DNA of 15,874 nucleotides, taken from contig JADFXZ010000038.1 of NCBI GenBank assembly GCA_015233265.1, forward strand, positions 1 to 15,874, in the 5' to 3' direction. Each line of letters starts with the position of its first letter. Position 1 is the first letter of the stretch. This document shows positions 1-8,218 of this stretch, piece after piece. Position numbers and translations under genes: made by a program. Below the pieces are notes generated by a model. It made no database searches and had not been told where the DNA came from. It saw only the letters and a program-made list of their open reading frames with translations. The stretch comes from Nitrospirota bacterium (GTDB taxonomy: Bacteria > Nitrospirota > Thermodesulfovibrionia > Thermodesulfovibrionales > Magnetobacteriaceae).

Positions 1-1866
1 TTTATATGGCTCTATCACACAGATGACGTTTCCATGAAGCACGGAGCAGTCCCGAGCAGAGCAAGTGTCAATAACCACCTGGTCATATGAAGCGCCAAGG
101 CTGCCTATTATTTCATTAGCCCTTGTAATATTTGGCACATATAACATGTCAAGACCGGAAACGCCTGTAGGCCTGGCAACGCCTGAGTCATCATCTGCCA
201 TGCCAAAAAACTCGGCTGCTTGTGAGCTGCCACTACCTCTGCGACCAACAAGTAATACCCTGTGTCCATCCGTAGCATACGCGATGGCAAGCACAGAGGC
301 GGTAATAGTCTTGCCGTCCCCTTTTTTAGGGCTTATTACAACTACAGGTAAAGTGGTGCGACTTTCATAAAAGATATTATCTTTTATCTCGTCAATGGCC
401 TTAATTTCTTTAGAATCCGCAGCGAGGGACTTCATGGCATTGTAATTTCTCAGAGATTCACAGTATGGGATTGCCCCAAGAAATAAAGATTGTTGCGGTA
501 TATCAGCCCTTAAGTTAACTGCTTTGTCTATATATTCGGCAAAAAAAACGGAGGCAAGGCCGAGAAAAACCCCAAGGAAAAGCGCCGATAAAAGGCTGCG
601 CCCACGCCTCGGGTAGAATCTCTTCTTGGGTGTCGAGGCAGGCTCTACTACCTTTAGCTTCGATAAGCTGATGGACTCGGCAAGACCTGCCTGTATGGCA
701 TACTGGCTAATCTTTACGTACATATCCTTCTGGGCCGCTAACAATGGATCTATTCGGGCGAATTCCTCATATTTGTGCGGTATCTTTATTAGTTTTTCCT
801 GATAAAACTTCATAAACTTTATCATTACCGCTTTCTTGGCAAGGGCAGCCTCCTTGTTTATGTAACTGGTTAAAATCTTTCTCGATAGTTCCGTATGAGT
901 GGGATTTAACGATTTGACTTCTCTGCTTAAGACGAGGTCGGCCTCAGCGGACATTTGTTTTTTTATCGTCTCTATCTCCTCGGTAAGAACCTTATACTTG
1001 GGATGCTCTTTTGTCAGGTCTAACTTCTGACTTGCGCGCTCTAATATTTTGTCGTCGAGAGAAGATTTTAAGGTTTCTAATCTTTGGTTTTTACTCACCT
1101 CAAAGGTTTCTTTTCTGTATAAAGCGAGCTCTTTTAGTTGCTTTGTGCCCTTAACTATTTCAGCTTCATATTGGGCAATTTCCTTATCTATAGTTTCTAA
1201 ATCGGTTTTCAAAGTAGATACTGTCTCAATAAGATTATTCGTTTCACTTGACAAATCGACTGTCATATCCCTGAGCTTTATGTCTCTTGAGAGGGCAAGC
1301 GATTTATAATAATCGTCTCGTATAGATTCAAGCCTATATTCTATCGATTCTCTAACCGATTTGAAATCCACTTTTATACGTTGAATCGAGCCTTCGATGT
1401 AATGAGATGACAGTGCGTTGGCAATTGAGGCTGACAGCTCCGGGTCCCGTGATACAACGCTTATTTCAATGATGCTTGCCTCTTTATATTGTTTGACGAT
1501 GGCATAGGGCAGTGAAAACAGATTCTCAGCCAAAGACGGCTCAAAAAAATACTCAGCCTGCAATGGCTTGCCAAACAGTCCCGTAAGTTTATACTCGTTT
1601 ATAATCTCTCGCGCCAGAGGGGTTATCCTTGCCAGCTCTATATCGGTCTTTACGTCCTCCGAAGCGCTGGTCATCTGTGAAGACAGCCCCCAGCCTGCCA
1701 ACAGCCCATTTGCCACGGTTGTCTTTGCCAAAACCTTTGCAGATGCCCTGTAGGTTGGCTTGATAAGAAGCAGCGCTATCAGCGACAATATCACGGTGGC
1801 TGCAAGTACATAGTAAAATATCCTCTTTCTTGCGCTAAATATCTTCAAATACCTGAGTAATTCCAA
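1..1866 (-). CDS. Polysaccharide chain-length determinant / BY-kinase-like protein (Wzc/GumC type), C-terminus beyond window
   Basis: The frame stays open from a TTG at 1866 to the window edge (622 codons, no stop), so the 3' end is missing. The TTG lies 5 nt behind a strong Shine-Dalgarno (GAGGAGG, 1872-1878), and an in-frame TGA at 1891-1893 excludes a start further upstream. Order of parts: membrane segment near residues 17-36; Wzz-like periplasmic region; long Lys/Glu-rich stretches likely to form coiled coils (about 165-400); a proline-containing segment before a second membrane segment (about 423-443); then a cytoplasmic P-loop domain. The P-loop is SPKKGDGKT with Lys519. A Walker B-like segment YDQVVIDT ends near Asp600. 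The Walker A' position, usually LLIDAD, reads VLLVGRRG near 538-544, so its Asp is absent. Such proteins control the length and export of capsular or exopolysaccharide. Divergent glycan genes next to it support that role. Any C-terminal Tyr cluster would lie outside the window, and kinase activity is doubtful. Confidence 0.85.
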   Translation of the reverse strand, partial: MELLRYLKIFSARKRIFYYVLAATVILSLIALLLIKPTYRASAKVLAKTTVANGLLAGWGLSSQMTSASEDVKTDIELARITPLAREIINEYKLTGLFGKPLQAEYFFEPSLAENLFSLPYAIVKQYKEASIIEISVVSRDPELSASIANALSSHYIEGSIQRIKVDFKSVRESIEYRLESIRDDYYKSLALSRDIKLRDMTVDLSSETNNLIETVSTLKTDLETIDKEIAQYEAEIVKGTKQLKELALYRKETFEVSKNQRLETLKSSLDDKILERASQKLDLTKEHPKYKVLTEEIETIKKQMSAEADLVLSREVKSLNPTHTELSRKILTSYINKEAALAKKAVMIKFMKFYQEKLIKIPHKYEEFARIDPLLAAQKDMYVKISQYAIQAGLAESISLSKLKVVEPASTPKKRFYPRRGRSLLSALFLGVFLGLASVFFAEYIDKAVNLRADIPQQSLFLGAIPYCESLRNYNAMKSLAADSKEIKAIDEIKDNIFYESRTTLPVVVISPKKGDGKTITASVLAIAYATDGHRVLLVGRRGSGSSQAAEFFGMADDDSGVARPTGVSGLDMLYVPNITRANEIIGSLGASYDQVVIDTCSARDCSVLHGNVICVIEPYK

Positions 1867-1998
1867 TAATGCCTCCTCAACAGCTGCAGCTCAAAGCCGT
1901 GACCGCCACTTGAGATTCTAACATATTATGGCCTGCTTAAAAAACACATAAAAAAGCAGAACTTGTAATGTGGGCAGTAAATATGTTATCTTCAGGAC
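1867..1998. promoter_or_regulatory. Divergent promoter region between the Wzc-like gene and the glycosyltransferase
   Basis: This is a 132-nt AT-rich spacer between head-to-head glycan genes. On the plus strand, TTGTAA (1963-1968), a 17-nt spacer and TTATCT (1986-1991) give a plausible sigma-70-type promoter. Its start would fall almost on the GTG of the glycosyltransferase. On the minus strand, TAGAAT (1915-1920) is a fair -10 element, but its -35 is only a T-rich run. No sigma-54 signature was found on either strand. These are eye-matched hexamers, so individual boxes are weak; the divergent arrangement itself is certain. Confidence 0.35.
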
Positions 1999-3006
1999 GT
2001 GCATGAGTTTGATTCCGTTGGGGCAGGCGCGCTTAGCGTTTGCGCCGTTGTGGTTACATATAACAGAAAGGCGTTGCTTTGTGAGTGCATGAGCGCCCTG
2101 ATGAGGCAGACCAGAAGGCTGGATGCAGTATGGCTGATTGACAATGCCTCGCAGGACGAGACACCTGATGAACTCCTGAGGCAGGGATTTATCGATACGC
2201 TGCCGCCATCGGACTTGACCAGCCCGTATGAAATAATAAAAGTAAACGAGGGCAGCGGCACGACCCTGCACTATATAAGGATGAACTCAAACACCGGCGG
2301 CACTGGTGGATATTACGAAGGTATTGTGCGGGCATATGAAAGCGGATTCCACTGGATTTGGACAATGGACGACGATGTGGAGCCGAAACTTCACGCCCTT
2401 GAGACCCTGCTGTCCTATTGCCACTTAGGGGAATGTATTCAGGCAACACGGGTATATCCCGATGGACAGGTGTTTGAGGACAATAAGTATATTGATCTTG
2501 CCACAGGAAGGCAACGGGCCTTGAATGATGCCGTGTTTGCTAAATATGAGACATTCTCCAGCAAGAATTTTGTCTCGTTTGAGGGCCTTGTCATCAGCCG
2601 CAATGTCATCAGGGAGATAGGTTATCCGGATAGGAGATTTTACTGCTGGTGTGATGACTTCGCATATGGACTGATGGCCTCTCTATATACCAACATTATT
2701 ATGGTCAAAGAGGGACTCATAATAAAAAAACTTAAACCCGCCGGCAATAAGATGCTACTTGGCAGAAAAAGTCTGCGTCTCAGAGACAACGAACTATACT
2801 ATATGGTAAGAAACCAGTTCATAATATTTGAATATCTCAAGAAAATCGGCACTTTCTCAAGCCTTGCCTACCTATCTCTCACTGCGACGGTTCTAAGGAT
2901 GGCCATAGGCACGATAGTGTATGAAAGAAGTCCCGGGAAACTATATTTATTGTTTAAAGGGTTTATAGACGGCCTGTTCAAAAGATATAACAACTCACCG
3001 GCGTAA
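1999..3006 (+). CDS. GT2-family glycosyltransferase (GlfT/rhamnosyltransferase-like)
   Basis: A 335-residue cytoplasmic or membrane-associated glycosyltransferase, likely adding a sugar from a nucleotide donor to a growing surface glycan. The N-terminus has the GT-A nucleotide-binding start VVVTYNRK (17-24) and LIDNASQDET (46-55). SNTGGTGGYYEG (97-108) and the metal-binding acidic motif WTMDDDVEP (121-129) follow. A second acidic motif, CWCDDFAYG (216-224), is where the catalytic base usually lies. The C-terminus ends in the YYMVRNQ-type segment common in galactofuranosyl- and rhamnosyltransferase relatives. The glutamate often found two residues after DD is Ala222. The GTG at 1999 is the only sensible start in this frame after the stop at 1978, but it has no properly spaced Shine-Dalgarno. 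The flippase follows after 36 nt and is probably co-transcribed. The fold is secure; donor and acceptor cannot be read from the sequence. Confidence 0.88.
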   Translation: MHEFDSVGAGALSVCAVVVTYNRKALLCECMSALMRQTRRLDAVWLIDNASQDETPDELLRQGFIDTLPPSDLTSPYEIIKVNEGSGTTLHYIRMNSNTGGTGGYYEGIVRAYESGFHWIWTMDDDVEPKLHALETLLSYCHLGECIQATRVYPDGQVFEDNKYIDLATGRQRALNDAVFAKYETFSSKNFVSFEGLVISRNVIREIGYPDRRFYCWCDDFAYGLMASLYTNIIMVKEGLIIKKLKPAGNKMLLGRKSLRLRDNELYYMVRNQFIIFEYLKKIGTFSSLAYLSLTATVLRMAIGTIVYERSPGKLYLLFKGFIDGLFKRYNNSPA

Positions 3007-3042
3007 GTCCCCTGATAGCACGCGAGCTATGGCAGTCGCCGC

Positions 3043-4503
3043 GTGGCAATGAAAACTATGGATCAAGCGAAACGGATAAAGACAATAGCCTCGAATACGG
3101 CTTGGTTTTTTACTTCAAGAATGGTTGAGGTACTAAATTCACTGCTGCTGATAGCTCTTGTGGCAAGGTATTTGGGGGTAAAGGAGTTTGGCGTCTATTC
3201 TTTTTTGATGGCGGCAAGCTGGACTGTCCTGCCGCTTTTTTTGGTGCTTCAAAGGATTTTGGTCAGAGACATAGCCGTCGATAAGGGGCGTGCCGGGCAG
3301 CTTGTTGGAACAGGCCTGACGTTAATTGCCCTGTTGGCCCCGCCCATACTCATCCTCAGTGTGCTGATTCTTCTGGTATTCAAGGTTGATTCCATGTATT
3401 TTTCAGCCCTTGCCATTAATGTGTTTGCTATCACCTTCGCCGCGTTAAATAGCGTCTGCACCTCTGTGTTTATAGCGTTTGAGAAGGTTAAATTCGAGAC
3501 ATTGGTGTCGTTTATCATCTCCTCCCTCTCAGTGGTGTTTATGACAGTGGCCGTGTGGTTTGATATGGGTTTTAATGCCGCGTTTTTGGCCTTTATGATG
3601 TCAAATCTCATCGGATTTGGGATTTCGGTCGTCCTGATTGTAAGATTGAGCGTCGTTCCGGTCATAAGGCTTAATGTTGGCAGAATGGTCTATTTTGTAA
3701 AAGAATGCGGGTTTCTGGCGGTAAACCAGATAACGCTTCAGATTTACGCCTACTTGGGGGTGTTCTTTTTAAAGGAATTTGCAACAGACTACGATATTGG
3801 GATATTTCAGGCACCGGCCAGGATAATCAACAGGCTCAATGTCTTCCCTGTTTCATTTAGCGTGGCGCTCTATCCAGCCCTTGCCGCGTTAACCGCGGTT
3901 ACGTATGAAAAGGAAAAGATAGACCGCATGATAACAACCGCGGTCAAACTTATGTTGATTGCAACGATTCCATGTTCACTTGCCGGGTTTGTCCTTGCGG
4001 ATGATTTGGTGTTGTTGTTTTTTGGCACTAAATTTGCCAGCTCAGCACCGCTTCTGAGATTAATGATTATGGGCATTAATTTCAGTTTTCTGGTATACAT
4101 CTTTGAGCCATTGTTGTTAATCCTGCATAAGCAGCGTAGTATTTTCATTCTTAACCTCATACTGCTGACCTTGACCGGCGTCCTTTATTACCCGCTGACT
4201 AAACTCAACGGGGCGTATGGAGCCAGTGTTGCCTATTTAACCTCTAATGTACTGTATTTGGGGATATATTTATGCTATATCTCGTCGATTGTATATCTTA
4301 CGCCACTATTTAGGATGGTATGGTTAGCCCTGGCAGGGGGGCTGTGTTCATTTGGGATTATACTGTTTTCATTGGGCAGGTATTCGAGCTTTATGGTTTT
4401 GCCAGTGGCGCTTGCTATATATGTCTTATTTGCAATGAAGGCTTTTACCTTTGACGAGATAGTCTTTGTGAAGGGCTTGTTAAAGAAAAAGCCCACACCC
4501 TGA
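3043..4503 (+). CDS. Oligosaccharide flippase, Wzx/MOP superfamily
   Basis: A highly hydrophobic protein of up to 486 residues with about a dozen or more membrane segments and short charged loops. The N-terminal NTAWFFTSRMVEVLNS and the following VARYLGVKEFGVYSF are typical of the polysaccharide-synthesis (RfbX/Wzx) branch of the MOP exporters. These flip undecaprenyl-linked oligosaccharides from the cytoplasmic to the periplasmic face of the inner membrane. A paired basic stretch (KKKPTP) ends the protein. The start is uncertain: GTG at 3043, ATG at 3049 and ATG at 3058 are all in frame, and none has a clear Shine-Dalgarno. It lies between the glycosyltransferase and manC, as expected for a surface-glycan operon. 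It is also the nearest candidate to supply flipped lipid-linked glycan to the oligosaccharyltransferase downstream, though that link is inferred. Confidence 0.85.
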   Translation: MAMKTMDQAKRIKTIASNTAWFFTSRMVEVLNSLLLIALVARYLGVKEFGVYSFLMAASWTVLPLFLVLQRILVRDIAVDKGRAGQLVGTGLTLIALLAPPILILSVLILLVFKVDSMYFSALAINVFAITFAALNSVCTSVFIAFEKVKFETLVSFIISSLSVVFMTVAVWFDMGFNAAFLAFMMSNLIGFGISVVLIVRLSVVPVIRLNVGRMVYFVKECGFLAVNQITLQIYAYLGVFFLKEFATDYDIGIFQAPARIINRLNVFPVSFSVALYPALAALTAVTYEKEKIDRMITTAVKLMLIATIPCSLAGFVLADDLVLLFFGTKFASSAPLLRLMIMGINFSFLVYIFEPLLLILHKQRSIFILNLILLTLTGVLYYPLTKLNGAYGASVAYLTSNVLYLGIYLCYISSIVYLTPLFRMVWLALAGGLCSFGIILFSLGRYSSFMVLPVALAIYVLFAMKAFTFDEIVFVKGLLKKKPTP

Positions 4504-4588
4504 TAAGGCCGCATGGTGCCGTTGAGTATTTATGACCTGTTGTGTTACTCTTTTTGAGCACACTTCAGACACTGGAGGATAGACCGCG
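4504..4588 (+). promoter_or_regulatory. Short spacer before manC with imperfect dyad and ribosome binding site
   Basis: An 85-nt gap. GTGT..CTC-ttttt-GAG.ACAC forms an imperfect hairpin around 4541-4562, with no U-run after it, so it does not look like a terminator. GGAGG at 4574-4578 lies 10 nt before the GTG of manC, a slightly long spacing. No confident promoter is seen, and read-through from the flippase is the simplest model. Confidence 0.3.
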
Positions 4589-6028
4589 GTGAAGGTATTG
4601 TTACTGGCAGGTGGGTCGGGCACGAGGCTCTGGCCGCTGAGCAGGAAGAGTTATCCAAAGCAATTTATTAAATTAAAGGGCGAGCAGTCGCTGCTTCAGC
4701 AGACTATGGCACGAGTGCTTTTGGCCGTGCCACCCGAAGATATAATCGTGCTGACCAATAAGGAATATAAGTTCCACGTAAAATCGGACATGGAATCCCT
4801 GTTATTAAACTCCAGGGCAGATGGCCAGAAAGCAGGCATTAAAGGCCATGTAATCTTTGAGCCAAACGCTCGAAATACCGCCCCAGCCATAGCCCTCGGC
4901 GTAAAGTACTGTATGGATAAACTAGGTGCCTCTGATGATGAGACGGTGTTTGTCTGCCCCTCTGACCATGTGATTTCCCCCTCAGGGCGCTTTATTGAAT
5001 TGCTAAAGGCCGCCGGAAGCGCAGCAGTCGAAGGGTTTATTGTAACATTTGGCATTAAGCCGACACGTCCGGAGACGGGCTATGGTTATATACAGCGGGG
5101 GCATCAGCCACTTGGCGGCAGCGGTCTCACAAGGGAGATTTATGCCGTTGAGGCGTTTACCGAAAAGCCCGACGAGAAAACCGCGCTTGAGTATATCAAA
5201 GACGGCAGGCACTACTGGAACTCAGGTATGTTCTTATTCAAACTTGGCGTCATTGCTGAGGAATTCCGCCGCTACGCCCCGGAAATAGGTATGATATTCG
5301 ACAGGGGCTATGAAGAGATGCTTGAGAGCTTCAGCGCCATGCCTAATATATCTATTGACTACGCGGTCATGGAGAAATCCAAAAAAATTGCCACCATGCC
5401 TCTGGACATCTATTGGAACGACATCGGCTCATGGGATTCAATCTTCGAGATATTGGAAAAAGACCCCGGCGGCAATGCCACAACGGGTGATGTCATAGCC
5501 ATCGACACCAAAGACACCATGGTGCTTGCAAATAAGAGATTGACCGTTACTCTGGGCATTGAGGACTGCCTTGTTGTCGAGACAGACGACGTTGTCCTTG
5601 TCTCAAAACGAGGGCAGGCGCAAAAGGTTAAAAACGTCGTCTCCATGTTAAAACAGCGGGGGCGGCAGGAGATAAACGAACACGTGACCACGTACAGGCC
5701 CTGGGGAAGCTATACACTGATGGGCAAGGGCGACCGCTATCAGATAAAACGCCTGATTGTCAATCCGCTTGCGTCCCTAAGCCTGCAGATGCACATGCAC
5801 CGGTCAGAACACTGGGTAGTAGTCAGCGGCACGGCCAAAGTAACCCTCGGTGAAAAAGAACAATTTGTCCACGCAAATGAATCCATCTACGTGCCAAAGA
5901 CCACGCCTCACAGGTTGGAAAACAAGGGCAAAATCCCGCTTGAGGTCATAGAGGTTCAAAACGGCGAATATCTCAACGAAGATGACATAATACGATTTGA
6001 CGATATTTACGAAAGAGACGACCAGTAG
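4589..6028 (+). CDS. manC: Mannose-1-phosphate guanylyltransferase / mannose-6-phosphate isomerase (type II)
   Basis: A 479-residue bifunctional cytosolic enzyme that isomerises fructose-6-P/mannose-6-P and couples mannose-1-P with GTP to give GDP-mannose. Residues 6-19 carry the pyrophosphorylase signature LAGGSGTRLWPLSR, with Lys24 in the following YPKQF. FVCPSDH (121-127) and FTEKPD (190-195) are the other catalytic-domain landmarks. The C-terminal cupin isomerase domain has RPWGSY (370-375), the metal-binding QMHMHRSEHW (400-409) and HRLEN (441-445). The length matches the ManC/AlgA/XanB family. GTG is the start, with GGAGG upstream. It is the last gene of the glycan operon, so the glycan probably contains mannose or a sugar derived from GDP-mannose such as fucose, rhamnose or perosamine. 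Its stop is 3 nt from the stop of the converging gene. Confidence 0.96.
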   Translation: MKVLLLAGGSGTRLWPLSRKSYPKQFIKLKGEQSLLQQTMARVLLAVPPEDIIVLTNKEYKFHVKSDMESLLLNSRADGQKAGIKGHVIFEPNARNTAPAIALGVKYCMDKLGASDDETVFVCPSDHVISPSGRFIELLKAAGSAAVEGFIVTFGIKPTRPETGYGYIQRGHQPLGGSGLTREIYAVEAFTEKPDEKTALEYIKDGRHYWNSGMFLFKLGVIAEEFRRYAPEIGMIFDRGYEEMLESFSAMPNISIDYAVMEKSKKIATMPLDIYWNDIGSWDSIFEILEKDPGGNATTGDVIAIDTKDTMVLANKRLTVTLGIEDCLVVETDDVVLVSKRGQAQKVKNVVSMLKQRGRQEINEHVTTYRPWGSYTLMGKGDRYQIKRLIVNPLASLSLQMHMHRSEHWVVVSGTAKVTLGEKEQFVHANESIYVPKTTPHRLENKGKIPLEVIEVQNGEYLNEDDIIRFDDIYERDDQ

Positions 6029-6031
6029 CGG

Positions 6032-8218
6032 CTACATTACGGGGGTTTTTACCCTGAAGAGCCTTGCATGGGGCAACGTGCTATAGACCTCCTCAAACAG
6101 TGCCTTGTCATAGCTGCCTAAGAGATACATCTGGTTTAAATTCGAATCGAAGAATACGTCATTTACAACCATAATCGAGTTAATTGACGTACCTGAGGCA
6201 AATAACTCAATATAAAGGCCGTTTTGGTGGTCATATTCGACGGTCTTTGCCGCATAGCCAGAGTCAACGAAAACGGACTTTTTAAGCGGTGTTGAGCCAT
6301 TAATCATGCCGGTCTTGAGATTGACTTTTACCTCATAGCAGTCAAGCACATCGTCCTTCAGAGACTGGCAGCTCAGGGGCTGTATCAAAGGTGGAGCGGT
6401 TGCCGGGCGCAGTTTATCTATACCGCTTACGTTGAACATAGCAGGGAATTTTCCTACCATGTCGCTTGTATAAAGTACATATATTCCGTCGTTTTTAACA
6501 CTGTCGAGGGGTTTTTCTATTGCCTTTCCCTTGATTATGTCGTCTGCTGTTACAGTTGAGCCATTGCCGGTGATAAAGCTTGTGATGTTGTAAAGCTCTG
6601 ACTGGCTCTTAGAGGTAAAGGCGTGGGCAATGAAGAGAGTCTTCTCGGCATGTTGTGTGCCGCCGTCGTGAAAGGTGGCAAAGCCTGTAATATCCTCAAG
6701 TGCGTAACCAAAATCCCACCAAGTAAGAATAACAGGCTTACCGCTGAGTTTGGCCTTTATATCTTGAAATGCCCTGAAGTACTCCACGGCAAGGGCGGGC
6801 TGCGGGACGAAGAAAAAAGCGGTCTGATTTAATATAGCAATGACAAATAGAGTGGTCAATATGTAAATCACATACTTGCCGTTGGCGTCTTTGAGTTTGC
6901 TAATGGCCGAGACAGATGCTGTAATCAGATAGCCGAATCCCGCCCCTATAAACGGCGCAAGGTACATGGCAAACCTGTTTGCCCACAGAAAAGACATCAG
7001 GCCAATAATAAATACGGGCAGCACTGGAAATGCCTTTTTAAAATGATAGACGACAAAGACAATAAAACCAGAAAATCCTATGAAACTTATCAGCGGTATC
7101 TTAATGATATAGGCAAATACCTCTGAAATAGAGGAGCGTTGCAGCTCTGTCACTTGAGTAAGGGCGTTTGGATTGCCGCCCATGTCGAAGGTAAAATAAT
7201 TATTTATTATGAATGAAAAAGATCCTATAAGACTGGAAAGTACATTAGAGGCGTAGGAGGACTTATGGATAATCACCGCTGCAATTGATACAACCACTAA
7301 ACCCGCAATTACCGCATATAGGGGTTTTACCTTCCTGTGACCAAAAAAATAACTGTAGGTAAAAAAGACAATCGCCGCCGCCGCGCAAAATCCCCCGACG
7401 TTAATTGAAAATGGGAAAGAGCAATACAAGAATATCAGTGCCGCATAAAACACTACCTTGAAACTGTTATTAATGATAATCAGATAGCTCACTAAAAACA
7501 CCAGATACATGTATGAAAACTCACTAACTCCGTACCACCGCTCCATCATCATCATGGTCACACCGGCAAGGGCGCAGTACAGGTATGTCAACACGGCAGT
7601 ACGCGGTTTCCCGTCTGTCCCACAGGTCAAAAGGATGAAATAAGAGGCCAGAAATGGAAAGAATATGTTGAGAGAATCAGGTCTTATTCGTGCCGCCGAC
7701 GTCCTGACCAGATAAATAAAACTAAACGACCCTATCAGACTGCCTAAAATTCCCGCTGGCAGAAAGCCTGCCCTGCCGAAATAAAGTATCAGCGGTATGA
7801 TAAAAAAACCGGACAGCGCGGCAATAAGATAAACTCCGGTTATATAAAAATTACCGCCAAAGGAATCCGATAGTTGAGCAAGTAAGATGCTGATTGCCGG
7901 GGCACGAAGTGGTTTGAGAAATTCAGATGGGAAATTTCTAAGGGTATCGATGACATACTTGCCGGAGCCTTCTCGAGGCCCTTCGTAATAGGTTTTATTT
8001 TTATATTCCCTTGCCAGACGCACCCAGTAAAAGGCATCGACGGTAGTCATCATAGGTGTCTCACCAACAAAGTAGTTACCAGGGTTTTGCTTCCATTGGT
8101 GATACTCATAAAGCCGCACGAACGCCGAGAGGCTAAAACAAATAGCTATGGCAATTATCGCCGCCGTAAGGCCAGACCCCATCGGGGTGGTTAAGGCATT
8201 TTTGATTTTACCGTTCAT
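6032..8218 (-). CDS. STT3/PglB/AglB-type oligosaccharyltransferase
   Basis: A 728-residue protein with about a dozen membrane segments in the first 470 residues and a soluble periplasmic C-terminal domain, as in the GT66 oligosaccharyltransferases. These transfer a lipid-linked glycan to Asn in N-X-S/T. The signature WWDFGY stands at 500-505. The first-loop catalytic Asp lies in TTVDAFYW (Asp61). The TIXE-like Glu appears in VTELQ (Glu358). A DK-like element DMVGKFPAM lies at 586-594. The second acidic motif, commonly (D/G)-x-D before a Leu-Asn-Phe-Phe run, reads RIRPDSLNIFFP, so one Asp of the pair appears to be Arg179 with Asp181 kept. The ATG at 8218 has no Shine-Dalgarno; a tandem AT-rich repeat precedes it instead. 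It lies 117 nt behind rho on the same strand, with no strong terminator between. Family membership is firm; activity and acceptor sequence are not shown. Confidence 0.85.
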   Translation of the reverse strand: MNGKIKNALTTPMGSGLTAAIIAIAICFSLSAFVRLYEYHQWKQNPGNYFVGETPMMTTVDAFYWVRLAREYKNKTYYEGPREGSGKYVIDTLRNFPSEFLKPLRAPAISILLAQLSDSFGGNFYITGVYLIAALSGFFIIPLILYFGRAGFLPAGILGSLIGSFSFIYLVRTSAARIRPDSLNIFFPFLASYFILLTCGTDGKPRTAVLTYLYCALAGVTMMMMERWYGVSEFSYMYLVFLVSYLIIINNSFKVVFYAALIFLYCSFPFSINVGGFCAAAAIVFFTYSYFFGHRKVKPLYAVIAGLVVVSIAAVIIHKSSYASNVLSSLIGSFSFIINNYFTFDMGGNPNALTQVTELQRSSISEVFAYIIKIPLISFIGFSGFIVFVVYHFKKAFPVLPVFIIGLMSFLWANRFAMYLAPFIGAGFGYLITASVSAISKLKDANGKYVIYILTTLFVIAILNQTAFFFVPQPALAVEYFRAFQDIKAKLSGKPVILTWWDFGYALEDITGFATFHDGGTQHAEKTLFIAHAFTSKSQSELYNITSFITGNGSTVTADDIIKGKAIEKPLDSVKNDGIYVLYTSDMVGKFPAMFNVSGIDKLRPATAPPLIQPLSCQSLKDDVLDCYEVKVNLKTGMINGSTPLKKSVFVDSGYAAKTVEYDHQNGLYIELFASGTSINSIMVVNDVFFDSNLNQMYLLGSYDKALFEEVYSTLPHARLFRVKTPVM

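Noticed and set aside
65..370. Plus-strand open frames within the first 1.8 kb
   Set aside because: They are shadows of the continuous minus-strand Wzc-like frame, which has membrane segments, a P-loop and a strong Shine-Dalgarno.
2003..2005. ATG near the glycosyltransferase start
   Set aside because: It is in a different frame from the GT2 motifs; the in-frame GTG at 1999 is used instead.
1918..2271. Minus-strand open frame overlapping the glycosyltransferase start
   Set aside because: It overlaps the motif-bearing GT2 frame and the divergent promoter, and has no recognisable content.
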